DNA of 64,000 bases from Curtobacterium guangdongense (GCF_049341845.1 NZ_JBMPIT010000002.1:410944-474943), one strand, 5' to 3'; numbered from the stretch's first letter, positions 24,504 through 33,540 are shown. Notes: a model not told the origin generated them from the sequence alone. Translations and numbers: made by a program.

Positions 24504-25754
24504 ATGGACTTCACCGCCCTGCTCATCGGCCTCCTGATCGGCGCCGTGGCCGGCGCCGCGATCGCGTGGTCGGTCGCGCGCACCCGGTCCGGGGCGGCCG
24601 ACGCCACCGCCACCGCGCTCCGCGCGCGCCTGGACGAAGTGCGCCGCGACGCGGAGGAACGACTCGATGCGCAGGACGCCCAGTACCGGCGGCAGGTCGA
24701 CTCGCTGGAACGCCGGGCGGCCGAGCTCGAGCACCTCGTGCAGCGCATGCACGGCGCCGAGTCCGCCAGGGCACAGGACGAATCGAAGGTCCTCACGGCA
24801 CTCAGCCCCGTCGCCGAGACCCTCGACGTGATGCGCGCCAAGATCGCCGAACTCGAACGCTCCCGCAGCGAGCAGTACGGTGCGATCTCCACGCAGCTCC
24901 GGTCCGCGGCCGAGTCCGAAGAACGCCTGCGCGCCACGGCCGAGACGCTCGCGAGCGCCCTGTCCGCCAACAGCACGCGCGGGGTCTGGGGCGAGACGCA
25001 GCTGCGCAACGTGGTCGAAGCGGCGGGGCTCCTCGAGCGGGTCGACTTCGACGTGCAGTCCTCCGTGACGACGTCGGCCGGAACGGCCCGCCCCGACATG
25101 ATCGTGCACCTGCCCGGCGGCAAGAGCATCGCGGTCGACGCGAAGGTGCCGTTCAGCGCCTACCTGCAGGCGGTGGAGATCCCGGCGTCGGCCACCGGTG
25201 CCGAGGGAGCACGCCGTGCGCAGCTCATGGCCCAGCACGTCAAGGCGCTGCGGGCACACGTGGATGCACTCGCCGCCCGGGAGTACTGGTCCGGGTACGA
25301 CGCCTCGCCGGAGCTCACGGTGGCGTTCATCCCGTCCGAGTCCCTCATCGCCAGCGCCCTCGCCGCCGACCCCGGGCTGCTCGACCACGCGTTCCGCAAG
25401 CGGGTCGCACTGGCATCGCCCGTGACGCTCTGGTCGGTGCTCAAGACCGTGGCGTTCTCCTGGCAGCAGGACGTCGTCACGCAGGAAGCCCGCGAGCTCT
25501 TCACGATCTCGCGGGAGCTCCACGGCCGGCTCTCGACGATGGCGGCACACGTCGACAAACTCGGCCGGTCGATCCGAGGCACCGTCGTCGACTACAACCG
25601 CTTCGTCGGGTCGCTCGAACGCCAGGTGCTGCCGAGCGCCCGGCGGCTGTCACTCCTCGACGAGTCGAAGGTCATCGCCGACCCCGCCACGATCGACGAC
25701 GAGCCGCGGCTGCTCACCGCGCCCGAGCTCGTCGGCTCCCCCGACCGCGACTGA
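24504..25754 (+). CDS. rmuC: DNA recombination protein RmuC
   Basis: The 416-residue protein begins with a membrane segment (ALLIGLLIGAVAGAAIAW), followed by a long coiled coil to about residue 160 (RRQVDSLERRAAELEHLVQR). Then comes the RmuC nuclease-like domain with RGVWGETQLRNVVEAAGL, ARPDMIVHLPGGKSIAVDAK (PD-(D/E)xK-type D...DAK), LSVAFIPSES-like TVAFIPSESLIASAL and a C-terminal VDYNRFVGSLERQVLPSARR. RmuC limits inversions and other rearrangements. The ATG at 24504 is preceded by GGAAGG. It is divergent from the iol operon, so the operator region at 24384-24417 lies between them. Confidence 0.92.
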   Translation: MDFTALLIGLLIGAVAGAAIAWSVARTRSGAADATATALRARLDEVRRDAEERLDAQDAQYRRQVDSLERRAAELEHLVQRMHGAESARAQDESKVLTALSPVAETLDVMRAKIAELERSRSEQYGAISTQLRSAAESEERLRATAETLASALSANSTRGVWGETQLRNVVEAAGLLERVDFDVQSSVTTSAGTARPDMIVHLPGGKSIAVDAKVPFSAYLQAVEIPASATGAEGARRAQLMAQHVKALRAHVDALAAREYWSGYDASPELTVAFIPSESLIASALAADPGLLDHAFRKRVALASPVTLWSVLKTVAFSWQQDVVTQEARELFTISRELHGRLSTMAAHVDKLGRSIRGTVVDYNRFVGSLERQVLPSARRLSLLDESKVIADPATIDDEPRLLTAPELVGSPDRD

Positions 25755-25782
25755 CCCGCCCGCGGCCGCCGTCGCGCGCCGC

Positions 25783-25818
25783 GCCGCCGGCCGCGGCCGC
25801 GCCGCCGGCCGCGGCCGC
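25783..25818. repeat. Two tandem copies of an 18-bp all-GC repeat
   Basis: GCCGCCGGCCGCGGCCGC occurs at 25783-25800 and 25801-25818, followed by a degenerate third copy. It lies between the rmuC stop and its terminator, contains only G and C, and is likely prone to slippage. Confidence 0.85.
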
Positions 25819-25853
25819 GCCGCCGCGGCGCGCCGCCCGGCACGACGTGCTCC

Positions 25854-25915
25854 CGCACAACGAAAAGCCGTCCGCGCCACGTGATGACGTGGCGCGGACG
25901 GCTTTCGGTTGTGCG
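25854..25915. terminator. Very long bidirectional terminator hairpin, rmuC/glpX
   Basis: The arms at 25864-25882 and 25887-25905 pair perfectly over 19 bp around the loop GATG, with AAA at the 5' foot and TTT at the 3' foot, so an A/U tract exists in both directions. Outer arms CGCACAAC (25854-25861) and GTTGTGCG (25908-25915) extend the symmetry to 62 bp. It separates the convergent genes rmuC and glpX. Confidence 0.9.
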
Positions 25916-25941
25916 CCGAGCGCGTCAGCAGACGGGACGGA

Positions 25942-26931
25942 TCAGAACCACTTCTCGGCGCGGTGGTCCGCCTGGATGCGGCGGATCGTGTTCGAGCGCG
26001 ACCGCAGCACGAGCGAGTCCGTGTGGATCACGCCGCGCGAGCGACGGACCCCGTCGACCAGCACGCCGTCCGTGACACCCGTCGCGACGAAGAACGTGTT
26101 GTCGCCCGTGACGAGGTCGTCCTGGTCGAGGACCTTGTCGAGGTCGTGCCCGGCGGCGATCGCTTTCTCGCGCTCCTCGTCGTCCTTGGGCTGGAGCTTG
26201 CCGAGGATCACACCGCCGAGCGCCTTGATCGCGCACGCGGTGATGATGCCCTCGGGGGTCCCACCGACGCCGACGCACATGTCGATCGGCGACCCGGGCA
26301 GCGCCGCCGCGATGCCACCGGCGACGTCGCCGTCGAGCAGCAGCCGCGTGCCGGCCCCGGTCGCACGGATCGCACGGATGAGCTCGTCGTGGCGGGGGCG
26401 GTCGAGCACGGCGATCTGCATGTCCTCGAGGTCCTTATGCTTCGCCTTCGCGAGCGCGCGGATGTTCTCGCCGATCGGCTTCTCGAGGTCCAGGACCCCA
26501 CGGCCGTCGGGGCCTGCGGCGATCTTGTCCATGTAGAACACTGCGGACGGGTCGTACATCGAGCCACGGTCCGAGACGGCCATCACGGAGATGGCGTTCT
26601 GGCGGCCGGCAGCCGTGAGCGAGGTACCGTCGATCGGGTCGACCGCGATGTCGCACGCGGGGCCGTGCCCGTTGCCGACGTGCTCGCCGTTGTAGAGCAT
26701 CGGGGCGTTGTCCTTCTCGCCCTCGCCGATGACGACCACGCCGTCGAAGTTCACCGTGCCGAGGAACTTCCGCATCGCGTCGACGGCAGCACCGTCCGCG
26801 AGGTTCTTCTCACCACGACCGACCCACGGCTGCGCACGGATCGCCGCGGCCTCGGTCGCACGCACGAGTTCCAGCGCGAGGTTGCGGTCGGGCTGCAGGA
26901 AGAGGGATCCGGTTTCAGTCGTGGGAGTCAC
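25942..26931 (-). CDS. glpX: Fructose-1,6-bisphosphatase class II
   Basis: The 329-residue protein shows the GlpX motifs: GEGEKDNAPMLYNGE, the metal-binding DPIDGTSLTAAGRQNAI, ILDRPRH-like VLDRPRHDELI, and GGTPEGIITACAIKALGG. The enzyme hydrolyses fructose-1,6-bisphosphate in gluconeogenesis, as the main FBPase of actinobacteria. The GTG at 26929-26931 (VTPTTETGSLFLQPDRN) is chosen because the conserved part begins directly after it; a start 33 bp upstream is possible. It is divergent from fbaA, the neighbouring step in the same pathway. Confidence 0.95.
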   Translation of the reverse strand: MTPTTETGSLFLQPDRNLALELVRATEAAAIRAQPWVGRGEKNLADGAAVDAMRKFLGTVNFDGVVVIGEGEKDNAPMLYNGEHVGNGHGPACDIAVDPIDGTSLTAAGRQNAISVMAVSDRGSMYDPSAVFYMDKIAAGPDGRGVLDLEKPIGENIRALAKAKHKDLEDMQIAVLDRPRHDELIRAIRATGAGTRLLLDGDVAGGIAAALPGSPIDMCVGVGGTPEGIITACAIKALGGVILGKLQPKDDEEREKAIAAGHDLDKVLDQDDLVTGDNTFFVATGVTDGVLVDGVRRSRGVIHTDSLVLRSRSNTIRRIQADHRAEKWF

Positions 26932-27056
26932 GGACCCCAGCCTATCGACCGGGACCACACCCACCCCGCGGGACGAACGGATGTGCAGACCAGGTCACAC
27001 TCTGCTGGGGCTGACTACGATCGGACCGGCCACCACCGAAGTCGAAGGAGATCCCA

Positions 27057-28085
27057 GTGCCCATCGCAACGCCGGAACAGTACGCCGAGATGATCGACCG
27101 AGCGAAGGCGGGCAAGTTCGCGTACCCCGCCGTGAACGTCTCCTCGTCCCAGACCATCAACGCGGTCCTCCAGGGCCTGACCGAGGCCGGCTCGGACGGC
27201 ATCCTCCAGGTGACGACGGGCGGTGCCGACTACTTCGCCGGCCACACCGTGAAGAACCGTGCCGCCGGCGCGCTCGCGATGGCGAAGTTCGCGCACGAGG
27301 TCGCCAAGAACTACCCGATCACGGTCGCGCTCCACACCGACCACTGCCCGAAGGACGCCCTCGACGGTTTCGTGCTGCCACTCATCGCCGCGAGCGAGGA
27401 AGAGGTCCGCCACGGCCGCAACCCGATCTTCCAGTCGCACATGTGGGACGGTTCGGCCGTGCCGCTCGACGAGAACATCGAGATCGCCCGCACGATGATC
27501 GAGAAGACCCGCAACATCAACGCCATCCTCGAGGTCGAGATCGGCGTCGTCGGCGGCGAAGAGGACGGCGTCGAGCACGAGGGCACCAACGACGCGCTCT
27601 ACACGACCCCGAACGACGTCGAGCGGGTCGTCGACGCGCTCGGCCTCGGCGACAAGGGCCGCTGGATCGCCGCGCTGACGTTCGGCAACGTGCACGGTGT
27701 CTACAAGCCCGGCAACGTCAAGCTCCGTCCGGAACTCCTCGGTGAGATCCAGGCCGCCGTCGCCGCGAAGCACGGCACCGGCGAGAACCCCCTCGACCTC
27801 GTCTTCCACGGCGGCTCCGGCTCGACCGACGACGAGATCCACGAGGCCGTCCGCAACGGCGTCATCAAGATGAACATCGACACGGACACGCAGTACGCGT
27901 TCACGCGCTCGATCGCCGGCTCGATGTTCACCAACTACGAGGGCGTCCTGAAGATCGACGGCGAGGTCGGCAACAAGAAGCAGTACGACCCGCGCGCATG
28001 GGGCAAGGTCGCGGAGACGGCGATGGCCGCCCGCGTCGGCGAGGCCGCCAAGGTCCTCGGCTCGGCGGGCAACAGCAAGAGCTGA
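27057..28085 (+). CDS. fbaA: Fructose-bisphosphate aldolase class II
   Basis: The 342-residue protein is a class IIa aldolase with the zinc site ALHTDHCPKDALDGF, the acidic cluster EVEIGVVGGEEDGVE, NVHGVYKPGNVKL and the phosphate loop HGGSGSTDDEI followed by VIKMNIDTDTQYA. It splits fructose-1,6-bisphosphate to DHAP and glyceraldehyde-3-phosphate. The GTG start has AAGGAG seven bases upstream. It faces away from glpX across a 125-bp shared upstream region. Confidence 0.97.
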   Translation: MPIATPEQYAEMIDRAKAGKFAYPAVNVSSSQTINAVLQGLTEAGSDGILQVTTGGADYFAGHTVKNRAAGALAMAKFAHEVAKNYPITVALHTDHCPKDALDGFVLPLIAASEEEVRHGRNPIFQSHMWDGSAVPLDENIEIARTMIEKTRNINAILEVEIGVVGGEEDGVEHEGTNDALYTTPNDVERVVDALGLGDKGRWIAALTFGNVHGVYKPGNVKLRPELLGEIQAAVAAKHGTGENPLDLVFHGGSGSTDDEIHEAVRNGVIKMNIDTDTQYAFTRSIAGSMFTNYEGVLKIDGEVGNKKQYDPRAWGKVAETAMAARVGEAAKVLGSAGNSKS

Positions 28086-28102
28086 CATCGGTCGGGAGGT
28101 TC

Positions 28103-28127
28103 GGGGCGCGTCCGTCGGACGCGTCCC
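28103..28127. terminator. Hairpin after fbaA
   Basis: GGGGCGCGTCCG (28103-28114) and CGGACGCGTCCC (28116-28127) pair at 11 of 12 positions, 18 bp past the fbaA stop. There is no U-tract, as is common in high-GC genomes. Confidence 0.55.
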
Positions 28128-28143
28128 GTGCCACGATGGTCGG

Positions 28144-29406
28144 GTGACCGTCGACGCCATCGCATCCGAGTTCGCCCAGTTCGTCACCGCATCGCCGACG
28201 GCGTTCCACGCCGCCGGCGAGACCCGGGACCGCCTGGTGGCGGCCGGGTTCACGGAGCTCTCCGAGCTCGACGCGTGGCCGACCGAGCCCGGTGCCTACG
28301 TGGTCGTCCGCGACGGCGCGGTGATCGCCTGGCGGACGCCGAACGGCGCGAGCGCGACGACGCCCTTCCGGATCCTCGGCGCCCACACCGACTCCCCCGG
28401 GTTCCGGATCAAGCCGAACCCGACCGTGCGCGTCGGGGGCTGGGAACAGCTCAACGTCGAGGTCTACGGCGGCCCGATCCTGTCGACCTGGTTCGACCGG
28501 GACCTCCGCATCGCCGGACGGGTCGTGCACGCCGACGGCTCGATCACGCTCATCGACACCGGCGCGGTCGCGCGGATCCCGAACCTCGCGATCCACCTCG
28601 ACCGCGGCGTGAACACCGGCAACGAGATCGACCGGCAGCGCCACACCCTGCCGATCGTCGGCACGGACGGCACCGAGTCCGGCGGCGTCGACGCCCTCGA
28701 GTGGCTCCGCGGACGGGTCGGTGACACGGCGGTCTCGTGGGACCTGTTCCTCGCCGACACCCAGGCACCAGCACGGGTCGGGATCGACGGGTCGTTCCTG
28801 GCCTCCGGCCGGATGGACAACCTGACGAGCGTGCACGCCGGGCTCCGCGGCATCGTGGACGCCCCCGAAGACGCGGACCACATCGCGGTGTTCGCGGCGT
28901 TCGACCACGAAGAGGTCGGCTCGGCGACGCCGTCCGGTGCCGGCGGGCCGTTCCTCGAGGACGTCCTCGGCCGCGTGCAAGAGGGGCTCGGCGCCACCCG
29001 GTCCGAAGCCGCTCGGGCGTTCCGTGCGTCGTGGCTGCTGTCGAGCGACGCCGGCCACCTGGTGCACCCGAACTCCTCCGAGAAGCACGACCCGACGAAC
29101 CGTCCGCGTCCTGCTGGTGGCCCGCTCCTGAAGATCAGCGCGAACCAGCGCTACATGACCGAGGCGAAGGGGGAGGCCGTCTTCGCTGCCGCGTGCGCAT
29201 CGGCCGGGGTGCCGTTCCAGCCGTTCGTGAACAACAACACGATCCCCGGGGGCTCGACGATCGGCCCGATCGCGGCGACCCGGCTCGGCATCCCCACCGT
29301 CGACATCGGTGTCGGGTTGCTGTCGATGCACTCGGTCCGTGAACTCGTGCACGTCGACGACCTGGCGGCACTGCACGGCGCCGTCGCGGCATTCCTGGCC
29401 GGCTGA
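28144..29406 (+). CDS. M18 family aminopeptidase
   Basis: The 420-residue metallopeptidase has the M18 motifs: LGAHTDSPGFRIKPNP (metal His and Asp), SGRMDNLTSVHAGL, AAFDHEEVGS with the catalytic Glu pair, AGHLVHPN and the late TIGPIAATRLGIPTVDIGVGLLSMHS with metal His. Members remove N-terminal acidic or neutral residues from peptides in the cytoplasm, as dodecamers using two metal ions. The GTG start lies 16 bp after the fbaA hairpin. It converges on the DUF6264 gene with 7 bp between. Confidence 0.93.
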   Translation: MTVDAIASEFAQFVTASPTAFHAAGETRDRLVAAGFTELSELDAWPTEPGAYVVVRDGAVIAWRTPNGASATTPFRILGAHTDSPGFRIKPNPTVRVGGWEQLNVEVYGGPILSTWFDRDLRIAGRVVHADGSITLIDTGAVARIPNLAIHLDRGVNTGNEIDRQRHTLPIVGTDGTESGGVDALEWLRGRVGDTAVSWDLFLADTQAPARVGIDGSFLASGRMDNLTSVHAGLRGIVDAPEDADHIAVFAAFDHEEVGSATPSGAGGPFLEDVLGRVQEGLGATRSEAARAFRASWLLSSDAGHLVHPNSSEKHDPTNRPRPAGGPLLKISANQRYMTEAKGEAVFAAACASAGVPFQPFVNNNTIPGGSTIGPIAATRLGIPTVDIGVGLLSMHSVRELVHVDDLAALHGAVAAFLAG

Positions 29407-29413
29407 GGACGGG

Positions 29414-30118
29414 TCAGCCGCCGGCGTTCTGCATCATCCAGGCCAAGAAGTGCCCGTCGTTGGCGAGCACCGTCGCGAAGGCACCCATCGTGACGAGGGA
29501 CGCGACGGCACCACCGAGGAGCGGCACCCAGACGGTGCGCTTCCGGCGGCGTAGGCGGACGATCGACCACCAGGCGACGAGGACGAACAGCACGACCGTG
29601 ACGATCGCACTCACGAGTGCCGCGGTGGTCAGTGCGCCCGGGTCCTCGAGCGAGGTGTAACGGAGCTCCAGCTCTCGCCGGACACCGGAGGCGACGGTGC
29701 CGACGGAGAGCGACTGGACGACGGACACGAGCCCGAACGCCAGCAGCATGACGGTGAGCAGGAAGTCGCCGGGTGACGCCCCGAACCGCGACGTCGGGAC
29801 AGCTGCGCCCGACGGCGCGCCCGCCGACGGGCGCGACGCCGTGGACGTCTGCCGTGCTCCGGGCCCGGTGCCGGCCGCGGCGGACTCGCGCGCGGCGACG
29901 GCAGCCTCGTGCGCCTGGCGCTCACGCTCGGCGCGTTCCTGTTCGACGAACACCGGGTTGACCCAGCCGTCCGGGGCGTACTCGCCGTACTGCGGTGCCG
30001 GACGGCCGTGGACGCGACCGTCCGCGGTACCGGCGGCCGACGTCGGCGGGTCGAGCCGGGCCTCCTGTCCGTCGCCGTGTCCACGCGACGGCACGGACGA
30101 CCAGTCCCCCGCGCTCAT
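29414..30118 (-). CDS. DUF6264-like membrane protein
   Basis: The 234-residue protein has a hydrophilic N-terminal half with the motif RPAPQYGEYAPDGWVNP seen in DUF6264-type proteins of Microbacteriaceae, a Glu/Arg/Ala helix, and then three hydrophobic segments at about 120-140 (FLLTVMLLAFGLVSVV), 163-185 (ALVSAIVTVVLFVLVAWW) and 202-220 (LLGGAVASLVTMGAFATVLA). Its start overlaps the stop of ispH (ATGA), so they form an operon. The function is unknown. Confidence 0.75.
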   Translation of the reverse strand: MSAGDWSSVPSRGHGDGQEARLDPPTSAAGTADGRVHGRPAPQYGEYAPDGWVNPVFVEQERAERERQAHEAAVAARESAAAGTGPGARQTSTASRPSAGAPSGAAVPTSRFGASPGDFLLTVMLLAFGLVSVVQSLSVGTVASGVRRELELRYTSLEDPGALTTAALVSAIVTVVLFVLVAWWSIVRLRRRKRTVWVPLLGGAVASLVTMGAFATVLANDGHFLAWMMQNAGG

Positions 30119-31179
30119 CGGGTACGACCGCCGAGGGCGCGCGTCGGGTTTCCAGACGCGTCGGTGCGGAGTTCCTTCGGGAGGGAGAACATCAGGTCCT
30201 CGTGCGCGGTGACGACCTCTTCGACCGATCCGTAGCCGGCATCGGCGAGCTGCTCGAGGACCTCGTGGACGAGCTCCTCGGGGACGGACGCCCCACTCGT
30301 GACGCCCACCGTGCGGACGCCGTCGAGCCACTCCTGCCGGATCTCCTCGGCGTAGTCGACGCGGTGCGCCGCGCGGGCGCCGTGCTCGAGTGCGACCTCG
30401 ACCAGGCGGACGCTGTTCGACGAGTTCGCCGAACCGACCACGATCACCAGGTCCGCCTGCGGGGCGACCTTCTTGATCGCGACCTGCCGGTTCTGGGTGG
30501 CGTAGCAGATGTCGTCGGAGGGCGGGTCCTGGATCGTCGGGTACTTCTCGCGCAGGCGACGGACGGTCTCCATCGTCTCGTCGACACTCAGCGTGGTCTG
30601 CGACAGCCAGACCAGGTTGTCCGGGTCGTCGACGGTGAGGGCGGCGACGTCCTCCGGCCCGTTGACCAGGATCGTGCGCTCCGGCGCGTGCCCCATCGTG
30701 CCTTCGACCTCTTCGTGGCCCGCGTGCCCGATCAGGATGATGGTGCGCTCGGCCTTGGCGAACCGGGTGGCCTCGCGGTGGACCTTCGTGACGAGCGGGC
30801 ACGTGGCGTCGATGGCGTGCAGGTCCCGGTCCGCGGCACCGGCCACGACCGCGGGGGACACCCCGTGCGCGCTGAAGACGACGTGCGATCCACGGGGGAC
30901 CTCGTCGACGTCGTCCACGAAGACGGCGCCGCGCTGCTCGAGCGTCGACACGACGTGCACGTTGTGGACGATCTGCTTGCGGACGTAGACGGGTTCGCCG
31001 TACTGCTCCAGTGCCTTCTCGACGGCGACGACCGCGCGGTCGACACCGGCGCAGTAGCCGCGCGGGGCGGCGAGCAGGACCTTCTTGGTGCCGGTCACCG
31101 GGTCGTTCCGCAGCCGTCCGCGCGGCGCGGGCATGCGCGGCGGGGCGAGTGGGACCGAGTGGCCGTTGGTGATCGTCAC
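30115..31179 (-). CDS. ispH: 4-hydroxy-3-methylbut-2-enyl diphosphate reductase
   Basis: The 354-residue protein carries the three Cys that hold the [4Fe-4S] cluster: AAPRGYCAGVDRAV, AIDATCPLVTKVHREA and DDICYATQNRQVA, with conserved His in GHAGHEEVEGTMG and the Ser/Asn patch VGSANSSNSVRL. IspH makes IPP and DMAPP at the end of the MEP pathway. The GTG at 31179 (VTITNGHSVPLAPPR) gives an N-terminal extension of about 30 residues before the core, typical of actinobacteria. The upstream region holds a 33-bp tandem duplication shared with divergent xseA. UppS, which uses these precursors, is also in this window. Confidence 0.95.
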   Translation of the reverse strand: MTITNGHSVPLAPPRMPAPRGRLRNDPVTGTKKVLLAAPRGYCAGVDRAVVAVEKALEQYGEPVYVRKQIVHNVHVVSTLEQRGAVFVDDVDEVPRGSHVVFSAHGVSPAVVAGAADRDLHAIDATCPLVTKVHREATRFAKAERTIILIGHAGHEEVEGTMGHAPERTILVNGPEDVAALTVDDPDNLVWLSQTTLSVDETMETVRRLREKYPTIQDPPSDDICYATQNRQVAIKKVAPQADLVIVVGSANSSNSVRLVEVALEHGARAAHRVDYAEEIRQEWLDGVRTVGVTSGASVPEELVHEVLEQLADAGYGSVEEVVTAHEDLMFSLPKELRTDASGNPTRALGGRTR

Positions 31180-31207
31180 GTCCCCGATGATAGGTGAGCA
31201 GGACCGA

Positions 31208-31273
31208 CGGGGCCTGGGCACGGGTGTCACCGGTGTCCGGCGGGGCCTGGGCGCGGGTGTCACCGGTGTCCGG
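31208..31273. repeat. 33-bp tandem duplication between ispH and xseA
   Basis: Positions 31208-31240 and 31241-31273 are 33-bp copies differing at a single base (A at 31220, G at 31253). Each contains GGGTGTCACCGGTGTCC with an internal ACCGGT palindrome. The duplication occupies over half of the divergent promoter region. Confidence 0.9.
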
Positions 31274-31304
31274 CAGCATGGGACGGCACCACGAGGAGGA
31301 GCGC

Positions 31305-32543
31305 ATGGCGATCGAACAGGGACCACCGACGGCCGACAACCCGTGGCCCGTCGCGCTGCTCGGCGCGAAGATGCGGGACTGGATCGACCGGCTCGGCACC
31401 GCGTGGGTCGAGGGCGAGATCACGCAGTGGAACGTCGCCGGCGGCAACGTGTACGGCAAGCTCAAGGACGTCGAGGTCGACGCCACGGTGTCGTTCTCGA
31501 TCTGGTCGAGCGTGCGCTCCCGGGTGCCTGCCGACCTCGGACAGGGCGCCCGGGTGGTCGCCGCGGTCAAGCCGAACTACTGGGTCAAGGGCGGCTCGCT
31601 GACGATGCAGGTCGTCGAGATGAAGCACGTCGGGCTCGGGGACCTGCTCGAGCGGCTCGAACGGCTGCGCCGGACCCTGGCCGAGGAGGGCCTCTTCGAC
31701 GTCTCACGCAAGAAGCGTCTGCCGTTCCTGCCGCACCGCATCGGACTCGTCACCGGCAAGGACTCCGACGCTGAGAAGGACGTCAAGCGCAACGCGCAGC
31801 TCCGGTGGCCGCAGGTGGAGTTCCGCACGATCCACGCAGCAGTGCAGGGCGAGCGTGCCGTGACCGAGGTGACGGCGGCCATCCAGGAACTCGACGCCGA
31901 CCCCGAGGTCGACGTCATCATCGTGGCCCGCGGTGGTGGCGACTTCCAGAACCTGCTCGGCTTCAGCGACGAGGGGCTGGTCCGCGCAGCGGCGGCCGCG
32001 ACGACCCCGATCGTCTCGGCGATCGGCCACGAAGCCGACCGACCGATCCTGGACGAGGTCGCCGACCTGCGCGCCTCGACCCCGACCGATGCCGCGAAGC
32101 GGGTCGTGCCCGACGTCGCCGAGGAACTGGCGAACGTGCGGCAGGCGCGGGCCCGGCTGGGACTCCGGCTCTCGCACACGCTGTCCGTCGAGGCGGACCG
32201 CATCGCCGCGCTGCGCTCCCGTCCGGCACTCGCCTCCACCGCGTGGCTCGTCGACACCCGTGCCGAGGAAGTGGCACGAGATCTCTCCCGGGCGCGCGAG
32301 CTCCTCGACCGTCGCATCGAGCGCTCCCACTCGGACGTCGGGCACCTGACCGGACGCCTCCGAGCGCTCTCGCCCCGGGACACGCTCCGGCGCGGGTACG
32401 CGATCGTCCAGACGACCGATGGCGGCGTCGTCCGGGCCGCTGCGGACCTCGCCGGCAGCACGGACGTCCGCGTGACGCTCGGTGCCGGCACGGCGACGGG
32501 CACGCTCGAACCCGAGGGGCCGGGGCCCGACGGCGAGGGCTGA
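31305..32543 (+). CDS. xseA: Exodeoxyribonuclease VII large subunit
   Basis: The 412-residue protein has the N-terminal OB-fold DNA-binding domain (WVEGEITQWNVAGGNVYGKLKD), the catalytic region (LPHRIGLVTGKDSDAEKDV, VDVIIVARGGGDFQNLLGFSDE, VSAIGHEADRPILDEVADLRA), a long helical arm from about 260 to 365 and the C-terminal strand region DTLRRGYAIVQTTDGGVV. With XseB it degrades single-stranded DNA to oligonucleotides. The ATG at 31305 has GAGGAG directly before it; earlier in-frame starts fall in the 33-bp repeats. Confidence 0.96.
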   Translation: MAIEQGPPTADNPWPVALLGAKMRDWIDRLGTAWVEGEITQWNVAGGNVYGKLKDVEVDATVSFSIWSSVRSRVPADLGQGARVVAAVKPNYWVKGGSLTMQVVEMKHVGLGDLLERLERLRRTLAEEGLFDVSRKKRLPFLPHRIGLVTGKDSDAEKDVKRNAQLRWPQVEFRTIHAAVQGERAVTEVTAAIQELDADPEVDVIIVARGGGDFQNLLGFSDEGLVRAAAAATTPIVSAIGHEADRPILDEVADLRASTPTDAAKRVVPDVAEELANVRQARARLGLRLSHTLSVEADRIAALRSRPALASTAWLVDTRAEEVARDLSRARELLDRRIERSHSDVGHLTGRLRALSPRDTLRRGYAIVQTTDGGVVRAAADLAGSTDVRVTLGAGTATGTLEPEGPGPDGEG

Positions 32544-32641
32544 GCATGCTCCACCGGCGCCGCCTCCTCCACAGGCGCGGCGTTCTCCACAGGCGCAGCG
32601 TTCCGACGAGCGCGTCGGTGGACCCTCGGTAGGATCGAGGC

Positions 32642-32905
32642 GTGTCATCCGAGGAACAGCCCGAGACCGCCCAGAGCGGGCCGACAGACGTCCGGTCCCT
32701 GAGCTACGAGGCCGCGCGCGACGAACTCGTCCGCGTCGTCAACGAGCTCGAGCAGGGCTCTGCGACGCTCGAGCGCTCGCTGTCCCTCTGGGAGCGCGGC
32801 GAAGCCCTCGCGGCACGTTGCGAGGAGTGGCTCGTCGGCGCCCGTGCGCGTCTCGACGCCGCCCGCGCGGCCAGCGACGGTGACGCTGCCGAGGCCTCCC
32901 GGTGA
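32642..32905 (+). CDS. xseB: Exodeoxyribonuclease VII small subunit
   Basis: The 87-residue helical protein contains the XseB signature SYEAARDELVRVVNELEQGS, then LERSLSLWERGEALAARCEEWL. It binds along the XseA arms. The GTG start at 32642 and the 98-bp distance from xseA are consistent with one transcript, and it overlaps the next gene by GTGA. Its length is typical. Confidence 0.94.
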   Translation: MSSEEQPETAQSGPTDVRSLSYEAARDELVRVVNELEQGSATLERSLSLWERGEALAARCEEWLVGARARLDAARAASDGDAAEASR

Positions 32906-33540
32906 CCGATCCGGAGACCGGCCGCCCGGTCGTCGCCGAGCTCGGCCGCCCCGAGACGGCTGAGGAGACCTGGGCGCGCAAGGACTCCGCGCGCCGTGCA
33001 CGCCGCCAGCACCAGACGGCCTTCAACCTCGTGCTCGCGCTCATCGCGTCGCTCGGCATCGTGGTGTTCCTGGTCGCGGTCGTGGCCCGCCCGGACGGCG
33101 CCGTGGACCGCAGCGTCGACTACCAGCAGGTCGCATCCCAGGCGGACGTCCCCGGCGTCACGCTCGCCGCGCCGGAGCTCCCCGACTCGTACAGCGCGAA
33201 CCGCGCCGACTACAAGGACGAGGCCGCCGACGGCGTGGACGTCTGGACCGTGGGCTTCCTGACCCCGGACAAGCAGTACGTCGGCCTGCAGCAGGGCATC
33301 GACGCCAACCCGACCTGGGTGGCGAACCAGCTGGACCAGCACGCAGCGACGGGTTCCCGGTCCATCGGCGGGACGAAGTGGACCGTGTACGACCGCCGCG
33401 CGGAGGGCAAGGACGCCGGCAACCAGGCGTACGCCCTCGTCGCGAGCTTCGGCCGGAACACCGTCGTCCTGGCCGGCACCGCCGACGACGCCTCGTTCCG
33501 GAAGATCGCCGCCGGCGTCGCGAAGCAGCTGAGCGACTGA
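32902..33540 (+). CDS. DUF4245 membrane-anchored protein
   Basis: The 212-residue protein has a cytoplasmic basic N-terminus, one membrane segment at about 41-63 (AFNLVLALIASLGIVVFLVAVV) and an extracytoplasmic domain of about 145 residues matching DUF4245 (LAAPELPDSYSANRADYK, WTVGFLTPDKQYVGLQQG, YALVASFGRNTVVLAGTADDA). DUF4245 proteins occur next to xseA/xseB in many actinobacteria, and the function is unknown. It overlaps xseB by GTGA, so coupling is likely. Confidence 0.88.
   Translation: MTDPETGRPVVAELGRPETAEETWARKDSARRARRQHQTAFNLVLALIASLGIVVFLVAVVARPDGAVDRSVDYQQVASQADVPGVTLAAPELPDSYSANRADYKDEAADGVDVWTVGFLTPDKQYVGLQQGIDANPTWVANQLDQHAATGSRSIGGTKWTVYDRRAEGKDAGNQAYALVASFGRNTVVLAGTADDASFRKIAAGVAKQLSD

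Noticed and set aside
30115..31326. Longer ispH start including the repeat region
   Set aside because: The extra codons translate the 33-bp tandem repeats and are Pro/Arg-rich; the GTG at 31179 gives a normal N-terminus.
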